Shown here one piece after another: positions 26,978 to 36,014 of a DNA stretch of 64,000 nucleotides (positions are counted from its first letter, which is position 1; every line of letters begins with the position of its first letter). The stretch comes from Planococcus sp. SK3692 (GTDB lineage: Bacteria; Bacillota; Bacilli; Bacillales_A; Planococcaceae): positions 620,001-684,000 of the forward strand of contig NZ_JARCHV010000002.1 of the NCBI RefSeq assembly GCF_028890485.2, read 5' to 3'. The notes beneath the pieces were generated by a model. It worked only from the letters and a program-made list of their open reading frames with translations, was not told the DNA's origin and ran no database searches. A program made the position numbers and the translations under genes.

Positions 26978-27155
26978 CCGCTTCTTCTCCTCAATTGCAC
27001 AATCATTCTTTAATGAAGAATCGTGCATGAAATAAATAGTATGATTTCAAACTAACAGTATTATACATACATACTATAGTAGATGAAAAAAATATGCACG
27101 AAGTCATGTGCTGAGATAGTGGAAAAATTCTTTAAGAGTGAGGAATTTTATAATA

Positions 27156-27638
27156 TTACGTCTCGTGCTGCGCTTTTTGCTTTTGGACAAACGGTTTTCG
27201 CTCCAAAACAGGGCCGAGTTGGAACAATAAAATGCCAGCGCTGATCAGTATGACTCCGAGCAGTGATTGCCAAGTGAACGGAACTTGCTCAAGTCCAAAC
27301 CAGCCCGCCGTATCCCACATCAAGCCGAAGAAAATTTGCGACACCATGACAATCGAGATTGCACGGCTCGGACCTAATGTCTGGACCCCTTGTGTGACGC
27401 AGACGACGACCCCGACGCCGAGCACTCCGCTGAACCAAAACCATGGTTCTGCTTCGAAGCGGAATAAGCCCATGCCATTGAATGAGAGGCCTGCGATAAA
27501 CGAGCCGACGAACCCAAGAAACAACACCAGTGCCGTCGTGGACCAGACGCTAACCTGTTGTTTCACGTTTGCATTAAATATATTTTGCAGGCACACAAAG
27601 ACCCCGCCTGAGAGGGCAAGTATAATGCCAAGAACCAT
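27156..27638 (-). CDS. YdcZ/DUF606 family small DMT-type membrane transporter (first paralogue)
   Basis: 160 residues, five membrane helices and a basic tail (about residues 148-156). The stretch G-V-Q-T-L-G-P-S-R-A-I-S-I-V-M-V-S-Q-I is typical of the YdcZ half-transporter family, whose members often occur as adjacent pairs. AGGAGG precedes the ATG. It lies 11 bp after the Crp/Fnr regulator gene, which is followed upstream by a second family member, so all three are probably one transcript. Confidence 0.85.
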   Translation of the reverse strand: MVLGIILALSGGVFVCLQNIFNANVKQQVSVWSTTALVLFLGFVGSFIAGLSFNGMGLFRFEAEPWFWFSGVLGVGVVVCVTQGVQTLGPSRAISIVMVSQIFFGLMWDTAGWFGLEQVPFTWQSLLGVILISAGILLFQLGPVLERKPFVQKQKAQHET

Positions 27639-27649
27639 GGAAGTTCCTC

Positions 27650-28312
27650 CTATTCGTAAATATTATGTCCCGCCTGACTCAATAAGGCGTCCCGGTCGAG
27701 CAAATCGATTTTGCCGTTATTGCGTTTGATCCAGCCGGACTGCTCGAACTTTTGGAGCACCCGGTTCAAATGGCGATAACTCGTGCCGATCAAGTCCGCC
27801 ATATCGACAAGTGACGGCGAATCGAGACGTGGTTTGTCCGGCGTCATCGACAGCAAATAACTCGCGACGCGCACATCGACCGCATACAGCAAATTGAAAT
27901 TCAATTCCTGTGCTTTCGTCACGAACTTGCGTGTAATGGTCTCCAACAGAAACTGCTGAAAGGAGGCATTATCGCTCATTTCATGATCCAGGGCTTTGTA
28001 CGGGACGCGCAGCAATACTAAATCGGTGACAGCTTCGACCGTATTGATGAACGAGCATTTCTGCACGTATTCAATGTCGCCGACAATGTCGAAGGGTGTC
28101 TTGAATGCCAGGATCAGTCGCTTGCCTTCCGGTGACAACATGGAAATCTTCAATTTTCCTTCAACAAGCAAATACAAAGTATCTGCTGAATCGCCTTGAG
28201 AGAACAATCTATGGCCTGCCGCAAAACGCTCGATTTGCATCGAATCGATGACGGCAGGGTGGAATAAATCCACCAATCCATATTGTTGAAGATACTCGTT
28301 AATTGGCTGCAT
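27650..28312 (-). CDS. Crp/Fnr family transcriptional regulator (YeiL-like)
   Basis: 220 residues. The N-terminal cyclic-nucleotide-binding fold includes F-S-Q-G-D-S-A-D-T-L-Y-L-L-V-E-G-K-L-K, and the C-terminal winged helix carries M-A-D-L-I-G-T-S-Y-R-H-L-N-R-V-L. No Cys cluster for an iron-sulphur centre is seen. It sits between two YdcZ-type transporter genes in one orientation (gaps of 11-12 bp), so it is probably their dedicated regulator. Confidence 0.9.
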   Translation of the reverse strand: MQPINEYLQQYGLVDLFHPAVIDSMQIERFAAGHRLFSQGDSADTLYLLVEGKLKISMLSPEGKRLILAFKTPFDIVGDIEYVQKCSFINTVEAVTDLVLLRVPYKALDHEMSDNASFQQFLLETITRKFVTKAQELNFNLLYAVDVRVASYLLSMTPDKPRLDSPSLVDMADLIGTSYRHLNRVLQKFEQSGWIKRNNGKIDLLDRDALLSQAGHNIYE

Positions 28313-28324
28313 CGTTTTTCCTCC

Positions 28325-28750
28325 TTACCACTTCAATACGAGAATGCCCGCAATCATCAGTCCTACGCCAACAATCTGCGTCTTTCCGACATTCTTCTTC
28401 GCCATATGGAACCAGCCTTTACCATCGATGACAATCGCTGCAATCAGCTGCGCAATCAGGAACAGGCTAATCGTCAGTGTCACGCCCATACGATGTATAG
28501 CGGTCATATTGCTGAACAAGATGAACGCTGCCAGCAGACCACCCGAAGCATATAGAGGAGAAACTTTTCTCAAGTGTTTAATCGATGTATCTTTTAGCAC
28601 CAAAACGATCAAGATCGCCAGTACAAATCCCGTCAGCTGAGTCATCGCCGCCGCTTGCCACGTACCGATCTGGTCGCTGATGGTCGCGTTCGCCACGCTC
28701 TGGAAGGTCAGGAAAAACCCGCCTGCCAGTGCAAAAAGAATACCTTTCAT
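28325..28750 (-). CDS. YdcZ/DUF606 family small DMT-type membrane transporter (second paralogue)
   Basis: 141 residues, five membrane helices, clearly related in layout to the protein at 27156. Its opening (G-I-L-F-A-L-A-G-G-F-F-L-T-F-Q-S-V-A-N-A) parallels G-I-I-L-A-L-S-G-G-V-F-V-C-L-Q-N-I-F-N-A of the partner, which supports a heteromeric pair. The ATG at 28750 is chosen; a GTG at 28759 is possible. It is the first gene of the three-gene operon. Confidence 0.82.
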   Translation of the reverse strand: MKGILFALAGGFFLTFQSVANATISDQIGTWQAAAMTQLTGFVLAILIVLVLKDTSIKHLRKVSPLYASGGLLAAFILFSNMTAIHRMGVTLTISLFLIAQLIAAIVIDGKGWFHMAKKNVGKTQIVGVGLMIAGILVLKW

Positions 28751-28992
28751 CCGCTCCACCGCCTTTCGTTAACTTAAGGATAATCGGCATTAAGAGTGGA
28801 TGGAAGGACATATGTCCCTATGGATGGAAATTTACAAAACGTATTCAATTGAATAGTTCCTTTTTAGATAGATGAAACGGGATGATTAACTGATTTATTT
28901 CCAAAATTATGTAGAAATTCCAGAGGCTTATTAGTATAGTAAAAGCACAGAGTTTAACGGAATTTGGATGCAGTAAACGAAAGGGGAATTGC

Positions 28993-29478
28993 ATGAAATT
29001 CAAACACATCATTTACCTAATCGGCGCATTTCTCGTATTTATCTTTTCGACGCTTGCCAGTTGGTATGAGGGTGGACAACTGCGCGACATCTCTTGGGAA
29101 TGGAAGTATTCGGCTGTGTTTTCCACTTGGCTTAACGGACCAGTGGAGGACGCAAGCGATATCTTGGTGATTGACCATTTCGTCTATGCAGCGAAATTTG
29201 AGCCGCTGTTTCCGTTATTGATGGCAGCGTCATTCCTGTTCATCGTTTTTCAACTATCGGCTTGGCTATTGAAAGACCGCCAAACGACGCACATTATTTT
29301 CCTGTCGTTGATGGCGGTCGGCTTGCTCTTGATGAGCGCGATATTGCTTAACTCGCCGACAGTCGGGCTCACTTTGTTTTCTGGTTTCTTCGGACTGTCG
29401 GGGCTTTTGACGCTACTTCTGATCCTGTACCGCAACAATCAAAAATGGCTGCGCAGGACAGCCGAACGAACAGAGTAA
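28993..29478 (+). CDS. Membrane protein, possibly DUF4306 (YjdJ-like)
   Basis: 161 residues with about four membrane helices. The N-terminus F-L-V-F-I-F-S-T-L-A-S-W-Y-E-G and W-E-W-K-Y-S-A-V-F-S recall the DUF4306 family of Bacillus, though I am unsure of the assignment. The start ATG follows AAAGGGG by five bases, and a -10 like TATAGT lies about 60 bp upstream. The function is unknown. It begins a run of small membrane proteins. Confidence 0.65.
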   Translation: MKFKHIIYLIGAFLVFIFSTLASWYEGGQLRDISWEWKYSAVFSTWLNGPVEDASDILVIDHFVYAAKFEPLFPLLMAASFLFIVFQLSAWLLKDRQTTHIIFLSLMAVGLLLMSAILLNSPTVGLTLFSGFFGLSGLLTLLLILYRNNQKWLRRTAERTE

Positions 29479-29502
29479 GGCTTGATTTTGGGAGGTATTT
29501 GA

Positions 29503-29874
29503 ATGGATTGGTTTGGGGTTATCGTTCCGATTCTCGTCATTGCAGCGTTTGCCTACGGAGCATTTGGGCAAGTCAAAGAATCTCTTGTCGTCGCAAAGTC
29601 GGTGCCATGGGATTCGACAAATGATAAACGAATAATCGTTGGAACTCACTTGTTTACCTTGTCTTATGTAGGATTTGTCTTAGCGTTGATTGTCAATTTG
29701 ACCGTCTACAATTATTCGTTCCCTCAACCGGCTAGTACAGCCAATGCCGCTAGCCTGACAGCGTTCTACTGCTTTTTGATGATGTTCGTCGCTGAACTAG
29801 GAATAATGCCAAAACGGCAAGGCCCTAAAAAACTACCCTCCTTCAAATTAAACAGCCTTAGGTTTAAGCCATAG
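29503..29874 (+). CDS. Hypothetical small membrane protein
   Basis: 123 residues with three membrane helices and a basic tail (about residues 104-123). No family recognised. GGGAGG precedes the ATG, and it lies 24 bp after the preceding membrane-protein gene, so the two are probably cotranscribed. The terminator stem starts inside its last codons. Confidence 0.65.
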   Translation: MDWFGVIVPILVIAAFAYGAFGQVKESLVVAKSVPWDSTNDKRIIVGTHLFTLSYVGFVLALIVNLTVYNYSFPQPASTANAASLTAFYCFLMMFVAELGIMPKRQGPKKLPSFKLNSLRFKP

Positions 29875-29900
29875 AATGGCCTCGACCAAAGGCTGTTTTT
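29849..29900. terminator. Terminator between convergent membrane-protein genes
   Basis: AAACAGCCTT and AAGGCTGTTT form a stem with a long, partly paired loop, followed by T on the plus strand. The 5' arm overlaps the coding end of the upstream gene. Confidence 0.75.
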
Positions 29901-29904
29901 AAAT

Positions 29905-30402
29905 TTATAGCAAGAATAGCAACACGCATAAGCTCACGACAGTCGCGCCGAACGAAATCTCGATTTTCGTTTCTTTCGTACTCTCATATTTCATTTTATG
30001 TACGACCGACAGTACGAACAGGCTGTAAAGAAACAGGAAGAAATAGAGAATTGCGTACAGAATCCAGCGGCTATCCGCAATCCAGTCGTTTAGAGGTGTG
30101 AACACCCCAGCTGAAATGAACACTACGACGAAAACTGCGAGCAGCAGTCCCGATAATACGTTCATCTTATTCCATAAGGGGTGCGACAAGAAGCGCCCGC
30201 TTTTTTTGCTGTGGAAAACGAAGAACAAATGGATCAAGCTCGTGCTCAGTAAGATGAAGGTCAGCACGATCAGCATCGAACTGATAGGCCCCGACGTGAG
30301 CGCGTTTCCGATATCAAATGAATAAAATTCGGCCACAATAGCCAGTGCGATCAAGCCTGCCAAAGAGGCCGCTTGGTAAATGGTCCATTTTGAAAATAGC
30401 AT
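29905..30402 (-). CDS. Hypothetical membrane protein
   Basis: 165 residues with five probable membrane helices and a short basic loop (H-S-K-K-S-G-R). No family recognised. AAAGGAG precedes the ATG. It lies 42 bp downstream of the large permease gene on the same strand and may share its transcript. Confidence 0.65.
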   Translation of the reverse strand: MLFSKWTIYQAASLAGLIALAIVAEFYSFDIGNALTSGPISSMLIVLTFILLSTSLIHLFFVFHSKKSGRFLSHPLWNKMNVLSGLLLAVFVVVFISAGVFTPLNDWIADSRWILYAILYFFLFLYSLFVLSVVHKMKYESTKETKIEISFGATVVSLCVLLFLL

Positions 30403-30444
30403 CCAATTCTCCTTTATCTATGAAGTAAATAGGGATTAATTCAG

Positions 30445-32421
30445 TTAGTCTTTATTGGCTTGTGCATAGCGAATACGTATAAAAGAAGCTTTGGTATCTG
30501 CGCTCTTTACAGAATCCCGTGTATCTTCGGTCTCCGGTTGAACGACAGGCAATTGTTTCTGCGTAAGCCCTTCAGCGATCGTGATAAAGCAATAGATCAG
30601 GATCATGAAGACGGCTAAAGGCGGGAGGATCATCCAGAATTGATTGGTGGAGAACACTTCCCGGGAAATGGCAATCATCCCTGATAGTTCGTAAATTTCC
30701 GGAACGAGCCGAGGCGAATCGGCTTGCGCAACGGCGCCGCCGACAAAGATGTTCAAGATGCCGAGGTGAACGAACATCTGCAACACTTGAATGATGTGCC
30801 GCACCCACATCAACACGAGTTTCGGCCGTAGTTCCGGCTGAATGTGCTTCGATAGGATCCAGCTCATCGAACCGCCCATCAAGACCGAACTGATGACATA
30901 GTCTTTCTTCAAGGTCTCGTTCATTTCATTGCCGATGGCGCTCATGGTGATCGGCAAGACGACGAGAGACATGATCAACACTTGGAACACCAAACGCTCC
31001 GCCAAGCTCAGCTCCCATTGGCCGTAACTGATGAGCACCGGCAGCAATAAAATATAGGTCACTAAGGTCAGCGGCAAGAAATGCATGCCTTCTGCAATCG
31101 AATTGACGAAATGCCGCAGCCTGTCGGTAAAGAAGAAAGTGTAAACCATGCCGAACAGATAGCCGAAGACGATGCGTAAGCTGGCGATCAATAAACTCAA
31201 GACAATGGTATATTTCATGCCGACCAATAATTGCTGAGCAATCGAATAACCGTATGGATCGGTACCGAACAGGATTTCTGCGGACGGTGAATGAGGCGTG
31301 CTGCTTTCAATGCTGCCCTCTTCGTCGTATACATAATTCGTTTGCGCGATGGCATCGCCGGTGAACACAGCATATAGGACGCTCGTCGTTAACAGGCCGA
31401 GTACGATAAAGGAAGGAATCAAGATGCGCGGATTCTTGAAAGATGCAGAGCGCATCGATGCAGTCTTTCGATTGCTAACAAGCGAACGAAGGCTGGCGCG
31501 GATTTCGTTCAAATCGAAGAGGCGCAGATTGAATTTGCCAAAAACCGCATTTCGCTCGATCTCGTATTTCCCAAGCCATAACTCCACCACCGCATAGAAA
31601 ACGAAGAATGGAATGAACACCGTCAAAAGAATGAATGCAATGCCTTTTGGGCTGAAATCACTGCTCAAATAATACAGAATGCCTTCGATGCCAAATAAAT
31701 ACTCAATAATCAATAACGCAGATAGCGCAAGCCAGACAATTGATTTGGATTGATAGAACGCGCTTTTCAACACATTGGATGTGCAATGCTTCCATAGAAT
31801 CTCGAAGCGGCTAAGGCCTTTAGAACGCGCGAGTTCTACGTAAGGATGAAGCTGTTCTTCTTCGTACAATAAAATGAACAGCTTCAAAAACAACACGGCA
31901 GGCACGACCGCTAAACAGACGACAGGTGCCAGGTAAATCTCCTCGCCGCCCAAGCTATAAAAGCTTAATAGCAAGAAACCGGTCTGTTGAAAAATAGCGA
32001 TGACGCCAAGTTGAATCAAGAATATGTAAGCAAAATCAGGAAAAGACTGGAGGACCTTGATGATTTCAAGCATAGCCCGTTTCAATGCGCCTTTCGACAA
32101 CAAAACAGCAAAGGACAGGATGAAGGCTGAAACGAACGCTAGCGCCAGTGCCATGAGGAAAATGGACATCGAATAAATATAAGGGCCGCTTAAGAACTTC
32201 TCGAAAGATACTGGGATCATTTCAAAAGAAGAAGGATTTTGATAATTCAATATCCATTCAGATGGAGTCGTAAACCCGGTGAAAATAAGCTGCAAAGTCT
32301 CTCCATAAGAACGGAAATCCAAGAAAGAAGTCCCGTTAAAAAGTGCAGGAGCCGCGCTGATCAAAATGATGCCGATGACGCCAAAGATAAATTTCGTTAA
32401 AATTGTCCAAAACCGTTTCAT
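30445..32421 (-). CDS. Fused DppB/DppC-like ABC transporter permease (two BPD_transp_1 domains)
   Basis: 658 residues. Two permease modules lie in one chain. The first (to about residue 310) has a DppB-like EAA loop A-R-S-K-G-L-S-R-F-E-I-L-W-K-H. The second (from about 340) begins with a DppC-like N-terminal helix and the periplasmic segment F-G-T-D-P-Y-G-Y-S-I, and has an EAA-like stretch ending in S-K-H-I-Q-P-E-L-R-P. The ATG at 32421 follows AAGGGGGG; the frame upstream reads through the next gene without homology and is rejected. No ATPase or substrate-binding protein is encoded nearby, so the partners and substrate are unknown. Confidence 0.82.
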   Translation of the reverse strand: MKRFWTILTKFIFGVIGIILISAAPALFNGTSFLDFRSYGETLQLIFTGFTTPSEWILNYQNPSSFEMIPVSFEKFLSGPYIYSMSIFLMALALAFVSAFILSFAVLLSKGALKRAMLEIIKVLQSFPDFAYIFLIQLGVIAIFQQTGFLLLSFYSLGGEEIYLAPVVCLAVVPAVLFLKLFILLYEEEQLHPYVELARSKGLSRFEILWKHCTSNVLKSAFYQSKSIVWLALSALLIIEYLFGIEGILYYLSSDFSPKGIAFILLTVFIPFFVFYAVVELWLGKYEIERNAVFGKFNLRLFDLNEIRASLRSLVSNRKTASMRSASFKNPRILIPSFIVLGLLTTSVLYAVFTGDAIAQTNYVYDEEGSIESSTPHSPSAEILFGTDPYGYSIAQQLLVGMKYTIVLSLLIASLRIVFGYLFGMVYTFFFTDRLRHFVNSIAEGMHFLPLTLVTYILLLPVLISYGQWELSLAERLVFQVLIMSLVVLPITMSAIGNEMNETLKKDYVISSVLMGGSMSWILSKHIQPELRPKLVLMWVRHIIQVLQMFVHLGILNIFVGGAVAQADSPRLVPEIYELSGMIAISREVFSTNQFWMILPPLAVFMILIYCFITIAEGLTQKQLPVVQPETEDTRDSVKSADTKASFIRIRYAQANKD

Positions 32422-32459
32422 GTTCGCCCCCCTTGACCATAATGATAATTGAGTAGCAC

Positions 32460-32783
32460 TTAATTTAAGAAATACTCCCGGTAAGCGAAAAACGTAATCC
32501 CGACCATGAGCACTAAATACAAAATTGAGCCGATCAAAATATAAGAGCGATCGGAGACAGCGGCACTCTGTTCCATACGGATGCCTGTCGCCCCTTGAAT
32601 CGACATATCCAAATGCCGACTGGCCATGCCGCCTTTGGACTTGAAAAAGAACACGATGACGACCGCAAGCCCAGCGAACGGAATGGCGATGTCCAAAAAC
32701 CCGAGCGGCATAAAGAAGCTTGCAAGCCAATTGCCAAGTAAGAGTACGAGCATGGTAAATGAAACAACCAGTATGTTTTTCAT
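32460..32783 (-). CDS. Hypothetical small membrane protein (DUF3899-like layout)
   Basis: 107 residues with three membrane helices and a central soluble loop holding F-F-K-S-K-G-G. The layout is that of small DUF3899-type proteins, but I cannot confirm the family. GGAGG precedes the ATG. It lies 38 bp upstream of the fused permease and is probably its operon partner. Confidence 0.6.
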   Translation of the reverse strand: MKNILVVSFTMLVLLLGNWLASFFMPLGFLDIAIPFAGLAVVIVFFFKSKGGMASRHLDMSIQGATGIRMEQSAAVSDRSYILIGSILYLVLMVGITFFAYREYFLN

Positions 32784-32947
32784 GCGTACCTCCAGTTGTG
32801 TTTTTTGAAAAAATTGTTAATTGCCTTTACATACTGTACGGTATAAAGATTAAATGGTTTCAAACAAGCAGAATATTCAAGCACTGCATAATAAATCAAT
32901 CTTTAAAACGGGCAACAGGCTACTAATAAGAAACAATAGGAGGGCGT

Positions 32948-33415
32948 ATGGCTCAAAACAATTCAAGAAAAAAAGACAACTTCACATTATTGGCGTACTT
33001 CGTGTTGATCGGTGTTTCGTTCTATTTAATTGCTTACCTGAATATTTTTCCAGGAGCAGTCAGCTATGAAGAGAAAAGCGGAGGAGTGGTAATCACTCAA
33101 GGGAGTTTGGAGAAAAGTTCCGTGACCGTGGATGTGAGGGATTATGAAACGAGTGATTGGTTGCGAATGAGATTGCTGCAAGCTGATATTGGCACACTGC
33201 AAAGCTTTTTGACGCTGTTTTCGCTGCTCATTCCCATGAGCATATTCTTCCTGCTCGAGCATAAGCGCTTCGACTTCTTGAAAATAAGCAACACGCTGAA
33301 AATCTTGAGCATTGCTTTGATTTTCTTTGTACCTTTTCTACTTTTAATATTCGGTTATGTAGATACTTTGGAAAAAATTGAACAGGGATTGGCAGCTTTA
33401 CTGATTGAGAGTTAA
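32948..33415 (+). CDS. Hypothetical membrane protein
   Basis: 155 residues: an N-terminal basic stretch, one membrane helix, an extracellular segment of about 55 residues, then two more helices. No family recognised. AGGAGGG precedes the ATG. Confidence 0.62.
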   Translation: MAQNNSRKKDNFTLLAYFVLIGVSFYLIAYLNIFPGAVSYEEKSGGVVITQGSLEKSSVTVDVRDYETSDWLRMRLLQADIGTLQSFLTLFSLLIPMSIFFLLEHKRFDFLKISNTLKILSIALIFFVPFLLLIFGYVDTLEKIEQGLAALLIES

Positions 33416-33478
33416 GAAGATCAAAGCCTTAAAAATCTTCGGCATTAAATTGGATGAATAGTGGAGGGGGAACTGAAT

Positions 33479-33796
33479 TTGCCGCAATGGGCCGTTTATG
33501 TGCTGACACTTTTATTGGGAGGCATCGCGATTCAAAATATATACATAGCCATCAAACCAATGAGAGATGGCGAGCAGCAAGATTTGGAAGAAGCCTTCTC
33601 ATATGGAGACGGCCCTTTTTTCATTTTAGGTTTCTTCTTTAGCTTCCTATTCTGGTGCAGCGAGAAGTTTTTTCCGGAGAGATTCAAACTCGCCGCTTTC
33701 CGTTTGATCAGTTTGCTGATGGCGGCTATATTAATCGGATTGATTTTTTTGATTTGGAATCTCGATATTGTGGCAGATTTTTTACTAAGCCTGTAA
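33479..33796 (+). CDS. Hypothetical membrane protein
   Basis: 105 residues with three membrane helices. The TTG at 33479 is placed eight bases after GGAGGGGG. A GTG at 33461 lies before that site and would put the Shine-Dalgarno inside the gene, so the TTG is preferred. No family recognised. Its two acidic patches (D-G-E-Q-Q-D-L-E-E) face one side. It follows the preceding small membrane protein by 63 bp. Confidence 0.6.
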   Translation: MPQWAVYVLTLLLGGIAIQNIYIAIKPMRDGEQQDLEEAFSYGDGPFFILGFFFSFLFWCSEKFFPERFKLAAFRLISLLMAAILIGLIFLIWNLDIVADFLLSL

Positions 33797-33947
33797 ACAA
33801 AGGCGCGATTCTCCGTCTTTGGTGGCATTTGCGCCCAGAAAGAGCTATCATAAAATCAACTGATACAAGCCGCATGAACAGAAATTTCATGGGAACAGTC
33901 AGCTATCAATTTATAAACTTACAATTTGCTGAAAGGGGAGTTGAACG

Positions 33948-34898
33948 GTGGCTTATCAATTAAGAGACAACTTCAAGCTATTTTCGTTGAATTCAAATCA
34001 GGAACTGGCTCAGGAGATCGCGGATCATCTCGGCTGTGAGCTAGGCAAAAACTCCATTACCCATTTTAGCGATGGGGAAATTCAAATCCATATCGAAGAA
34101 AGCGTGCGTGGGGCGGAAGTCTACGTCGTCCAATCGACGTCGCAGCCAGGCCACGAGCACGTCATGGAATTATTGATCATGATCGACGCATTGAAGCGGG
34201 CATCGGCAGACTCCATCACAGCGGTCATTCCGTATTACGGATACGCGCGGCAAGACCGCAAAGCGAGTTCACGTGAACCGATCACGGCGAAGCTTGTGGC
34301 GAACATGCTCGTAAAAGCCGGAGTGGACCACATCATCACGATGGATTTCCACGCACCGCAAGTACAAGGATTCTTCAACATCCCAGTGGATCAATTGCTG
34401 GGCATCACCGAATTGTCCCAGCATTTCATTGATAAAAATCTCGAAGATGCGATCGTCGTGGCACCGGACAACGGCGGATTGACGAGAGCCCGCAGACTCG
34501 CGGATCGATTGGACGTCCCGATTGGCTTTATCGACAAGCGCAAAATGCCTGGCGAAGCTGAAACAATGAATATTGTCGGCGACATCAAAGGCAAAAACGC
34601 CGTCATCATCGTGGACATCGTCGACACGGCGAAGACCATTTCCGATGCAGCAAACCTGCTCGTGGAGAACGGTGCGAAAGCGGTCTACGCATGCTGTACG
34701 CATGCTGTATTGTCCGGCGACTCCATTCAACGCATCCAAGACTCCGCGTTGACGGAACTCGTGGTCACCAACACGATCCATGTGTCGAAAGAAAAACGCA
34801 TCCCGAAAATCACCATTCTCTCGATCGCGCCGTTGCTCGCAGAAGCAATCGAGCACGTGCACAACGAAAAGCCTGTCAGTCCTTTGTTTGAAGGATGA
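33948..34898 (+). CDS. Divergent ribose-phosphate pyrophosphokinase (PRPP synthetase) paralogue
   Basis: 316 residues, GTG start after GGGGAG, full-length relative to Bacillus Prs. The ATP-side motif Y-G-Y-A-R-Q-D-R-K and the D-F-H-A-P-Q metal motif are kept. However, the flexible catalytic loop (about 197-208) reads [13 protein letters not shown], one residue shorter than D-K-R-R-P-R-P-N-V-A-E-V-M-N. The PRPP loop (about 222-230) reads V-D-I-V-D-T-A-K-T, one shorter than the usual I-D-D-I-I-D-T-A-G-T and with Lys for Gly. The usual P-D-H-G-G is P-D-N-G-G. It is probably a second Prs with changed activity or a regulatory role; the housekeeping prs would be elsewhere. Confidence 0.85.
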   Translation: MAYQLRDNFKLFSLNSNQELAQEIADHLGCELGKNSITHFSDGEIQIHIEESVRGAEVYVVQSTSQPGHEHVMELLIMIDALKRASADSITAVIPYYGYARQDRKASSREPITAKLVANMLVKAGVDHIITMDFHAPQVQGFFNIPVDQLLGITELSQHFIDKNLEDAIVVAPDNGGLTRARRLADRLDVPIGFIDKRKMPGEAETMNIVGDIKGKNAVIIVDIVDTAKTISDAANLLVENGAKAVYACCTHAVLSGDSIQRIQDSALTELVVTNTIHVSKEKRIPKITILSIAPLLAEAIEHVHNEKPVSPLFEG

Positions 34899-34912
34899 CC
34901 ATACAGAAATGC

Positions 34913-34968
34913 AGCGAACCCCAAATGAGTGCCAGTAAGACGGCACGCAGTTGGGGTTCGTTTTGTTT
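34913..34968 (+). terminator. Rho-independent terminator
   Basis: GCGAACCCCAA pairs with TTGGGGTTCGT, with an inner GTGCC/GGCAC pairing, followed by a T-rich run. Confidence 0.88.
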
Positions 34969-35149
34969 TAACTAGCTTTCCTTAAGGTAATCAGCAATCT
35001 TTAGAATCAATGCCTTCTTTAAATAAACAGAATTCAACAGCAACCACCTCTACAAGAAGTATATCGATTCTGGAAGAAAACTGTTAAAGTTAAATTATGG
35101 AATTAAATGCTTGCAGAGCTGAATACATTGCTTCATCGGGGAGGGCATA

Positions 35150-35437
35150 ATGAGAAATAAGTTGAAACAATTTCATTTAGCAATTCCCCTCGTATTACTA
35201 GTCATCAACCTTGTGCTTTTTTCTTTTCTAATGGAAGAGTTGATAGATGCTTCCCCACCCAATTATGGTGGTGGCATGCAATTAATGACCCCAGTTTTTG
35301 GCCTCATTTCAGTTCTCTATATTCAAAAGACGGAAGGCCCGAAGCCATCCAGCTTATGGATTTTCCAATCTTTAAACTGGCTATTCATAGTTTTTCCGAT
35401 TGCCGTCATGTTTATTTTTATGCTGGCATTCATCTAA
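35150..35437 (+). CDS. Hypothetical small membrane protein
   Basis: 95 residues with three membrane helices (about 10-28, 45-60, 72-93). GGGGAGGG precedes the ATG. No family recognised. It begins a second run of small membrane and lipoprotein genes on the plus strand. Confidence 0.62.
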   Translation: MRNKLKQFHLAIPLVLLVINLVLFSFLMEELIDASPPNYGGGMQLMTPVFGLISVLYIQKTEGPKPSSLWIFQSLNWLFIVFPIAVMFIFMLAFI

Positions 35438-35515
35438 CTCAAACTAAAACGAAACGCTTTTCCATTTTCAACAGTATATATAATTATCAATCAAAAATAA
35501 GGGGGAAAAGAAACA

Positions 35516-36010
35516 ATGAAACGATTCTTCTATTACTTTATCTGGAGCATCGCGATTGCATTTATCGTGTATCTTGGATTGCAGCTGCAGGAATTACTAA
35601 AAGAAAGAATGCAGACAACTTTTAATCTGATTCCTTATTGGCTGTATGTGGCGATTTTCCCGTTCGTTGTCGGCTTATTATTGCGTACACCAAAATTCAT
35701 GTTAGAACGAAAAGAGAAGCGAATCGGCGGATTTGATTGGAGTAAGTTTTTGGGAGTCGGTCTTCCGTCACTTTTAATATTAGTATTGTCTGTTATACCT
35801 TTTCTTCCGCTCCCATTTGAAAATATGCCTTATCCAGAATTCTACAATCAAATCAGTTTGATCCTATTCAGCAGCACAACAGCACAAACAATCGCTGGTC
35901 TCGTCTTCGGTTATACATTACTCGATAGCTTCAAGAGCGAGGAGCGGGGTTTCCAGGAATCGACTTCCGACCTTTTCAACGCCGTGATGAAGTTTACGCC
36001 GAAAGGGTGA
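35516..36010 (+). CDS. Hypothetical membrane protein
   Basis: 164 residues with four probable helices (near 5-25, 40-58, 80-98 and 115-135). AAGGGGG precedes the ATG. No family recognised. The end is 4 bp from the next gene, whose Shine-Dalgarno lies in its last codons, so the two are cotranscribed. Confidence 0.65.
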   Translation: MKRFFYYFIWSIAIAFIVYLGLQLQELLKERMQTTFNLIPYWLYVAIFPFVVGLLLRTPKFMLERKEKRIGGFDWSKFLGVGLPSLLILVLSVIPFLPLPFENMPYPEFYNQISLILFSSTTAQTIAGLVFGYTLLDSFKSEERGFQESTSDLFNAVMKFTPKG

Positions 36011-36014
36011 GCAC

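Noticed and set aside
26978..27028. Longer start for the RsbR-like protein
   Set aside because: The extra 17 residues precede a good Shine-Dalgarno and have no counterpart in RsbR proteins.
32421..32730. N-terminal extension of the fused permease by 103 residues
   Set aside because: The extra part is antisense-like, rich in Arg/His/Cys, overlaps the small membrane-protein gene, and a strong Shine-Dalgarno precedes the ATG at 32421.
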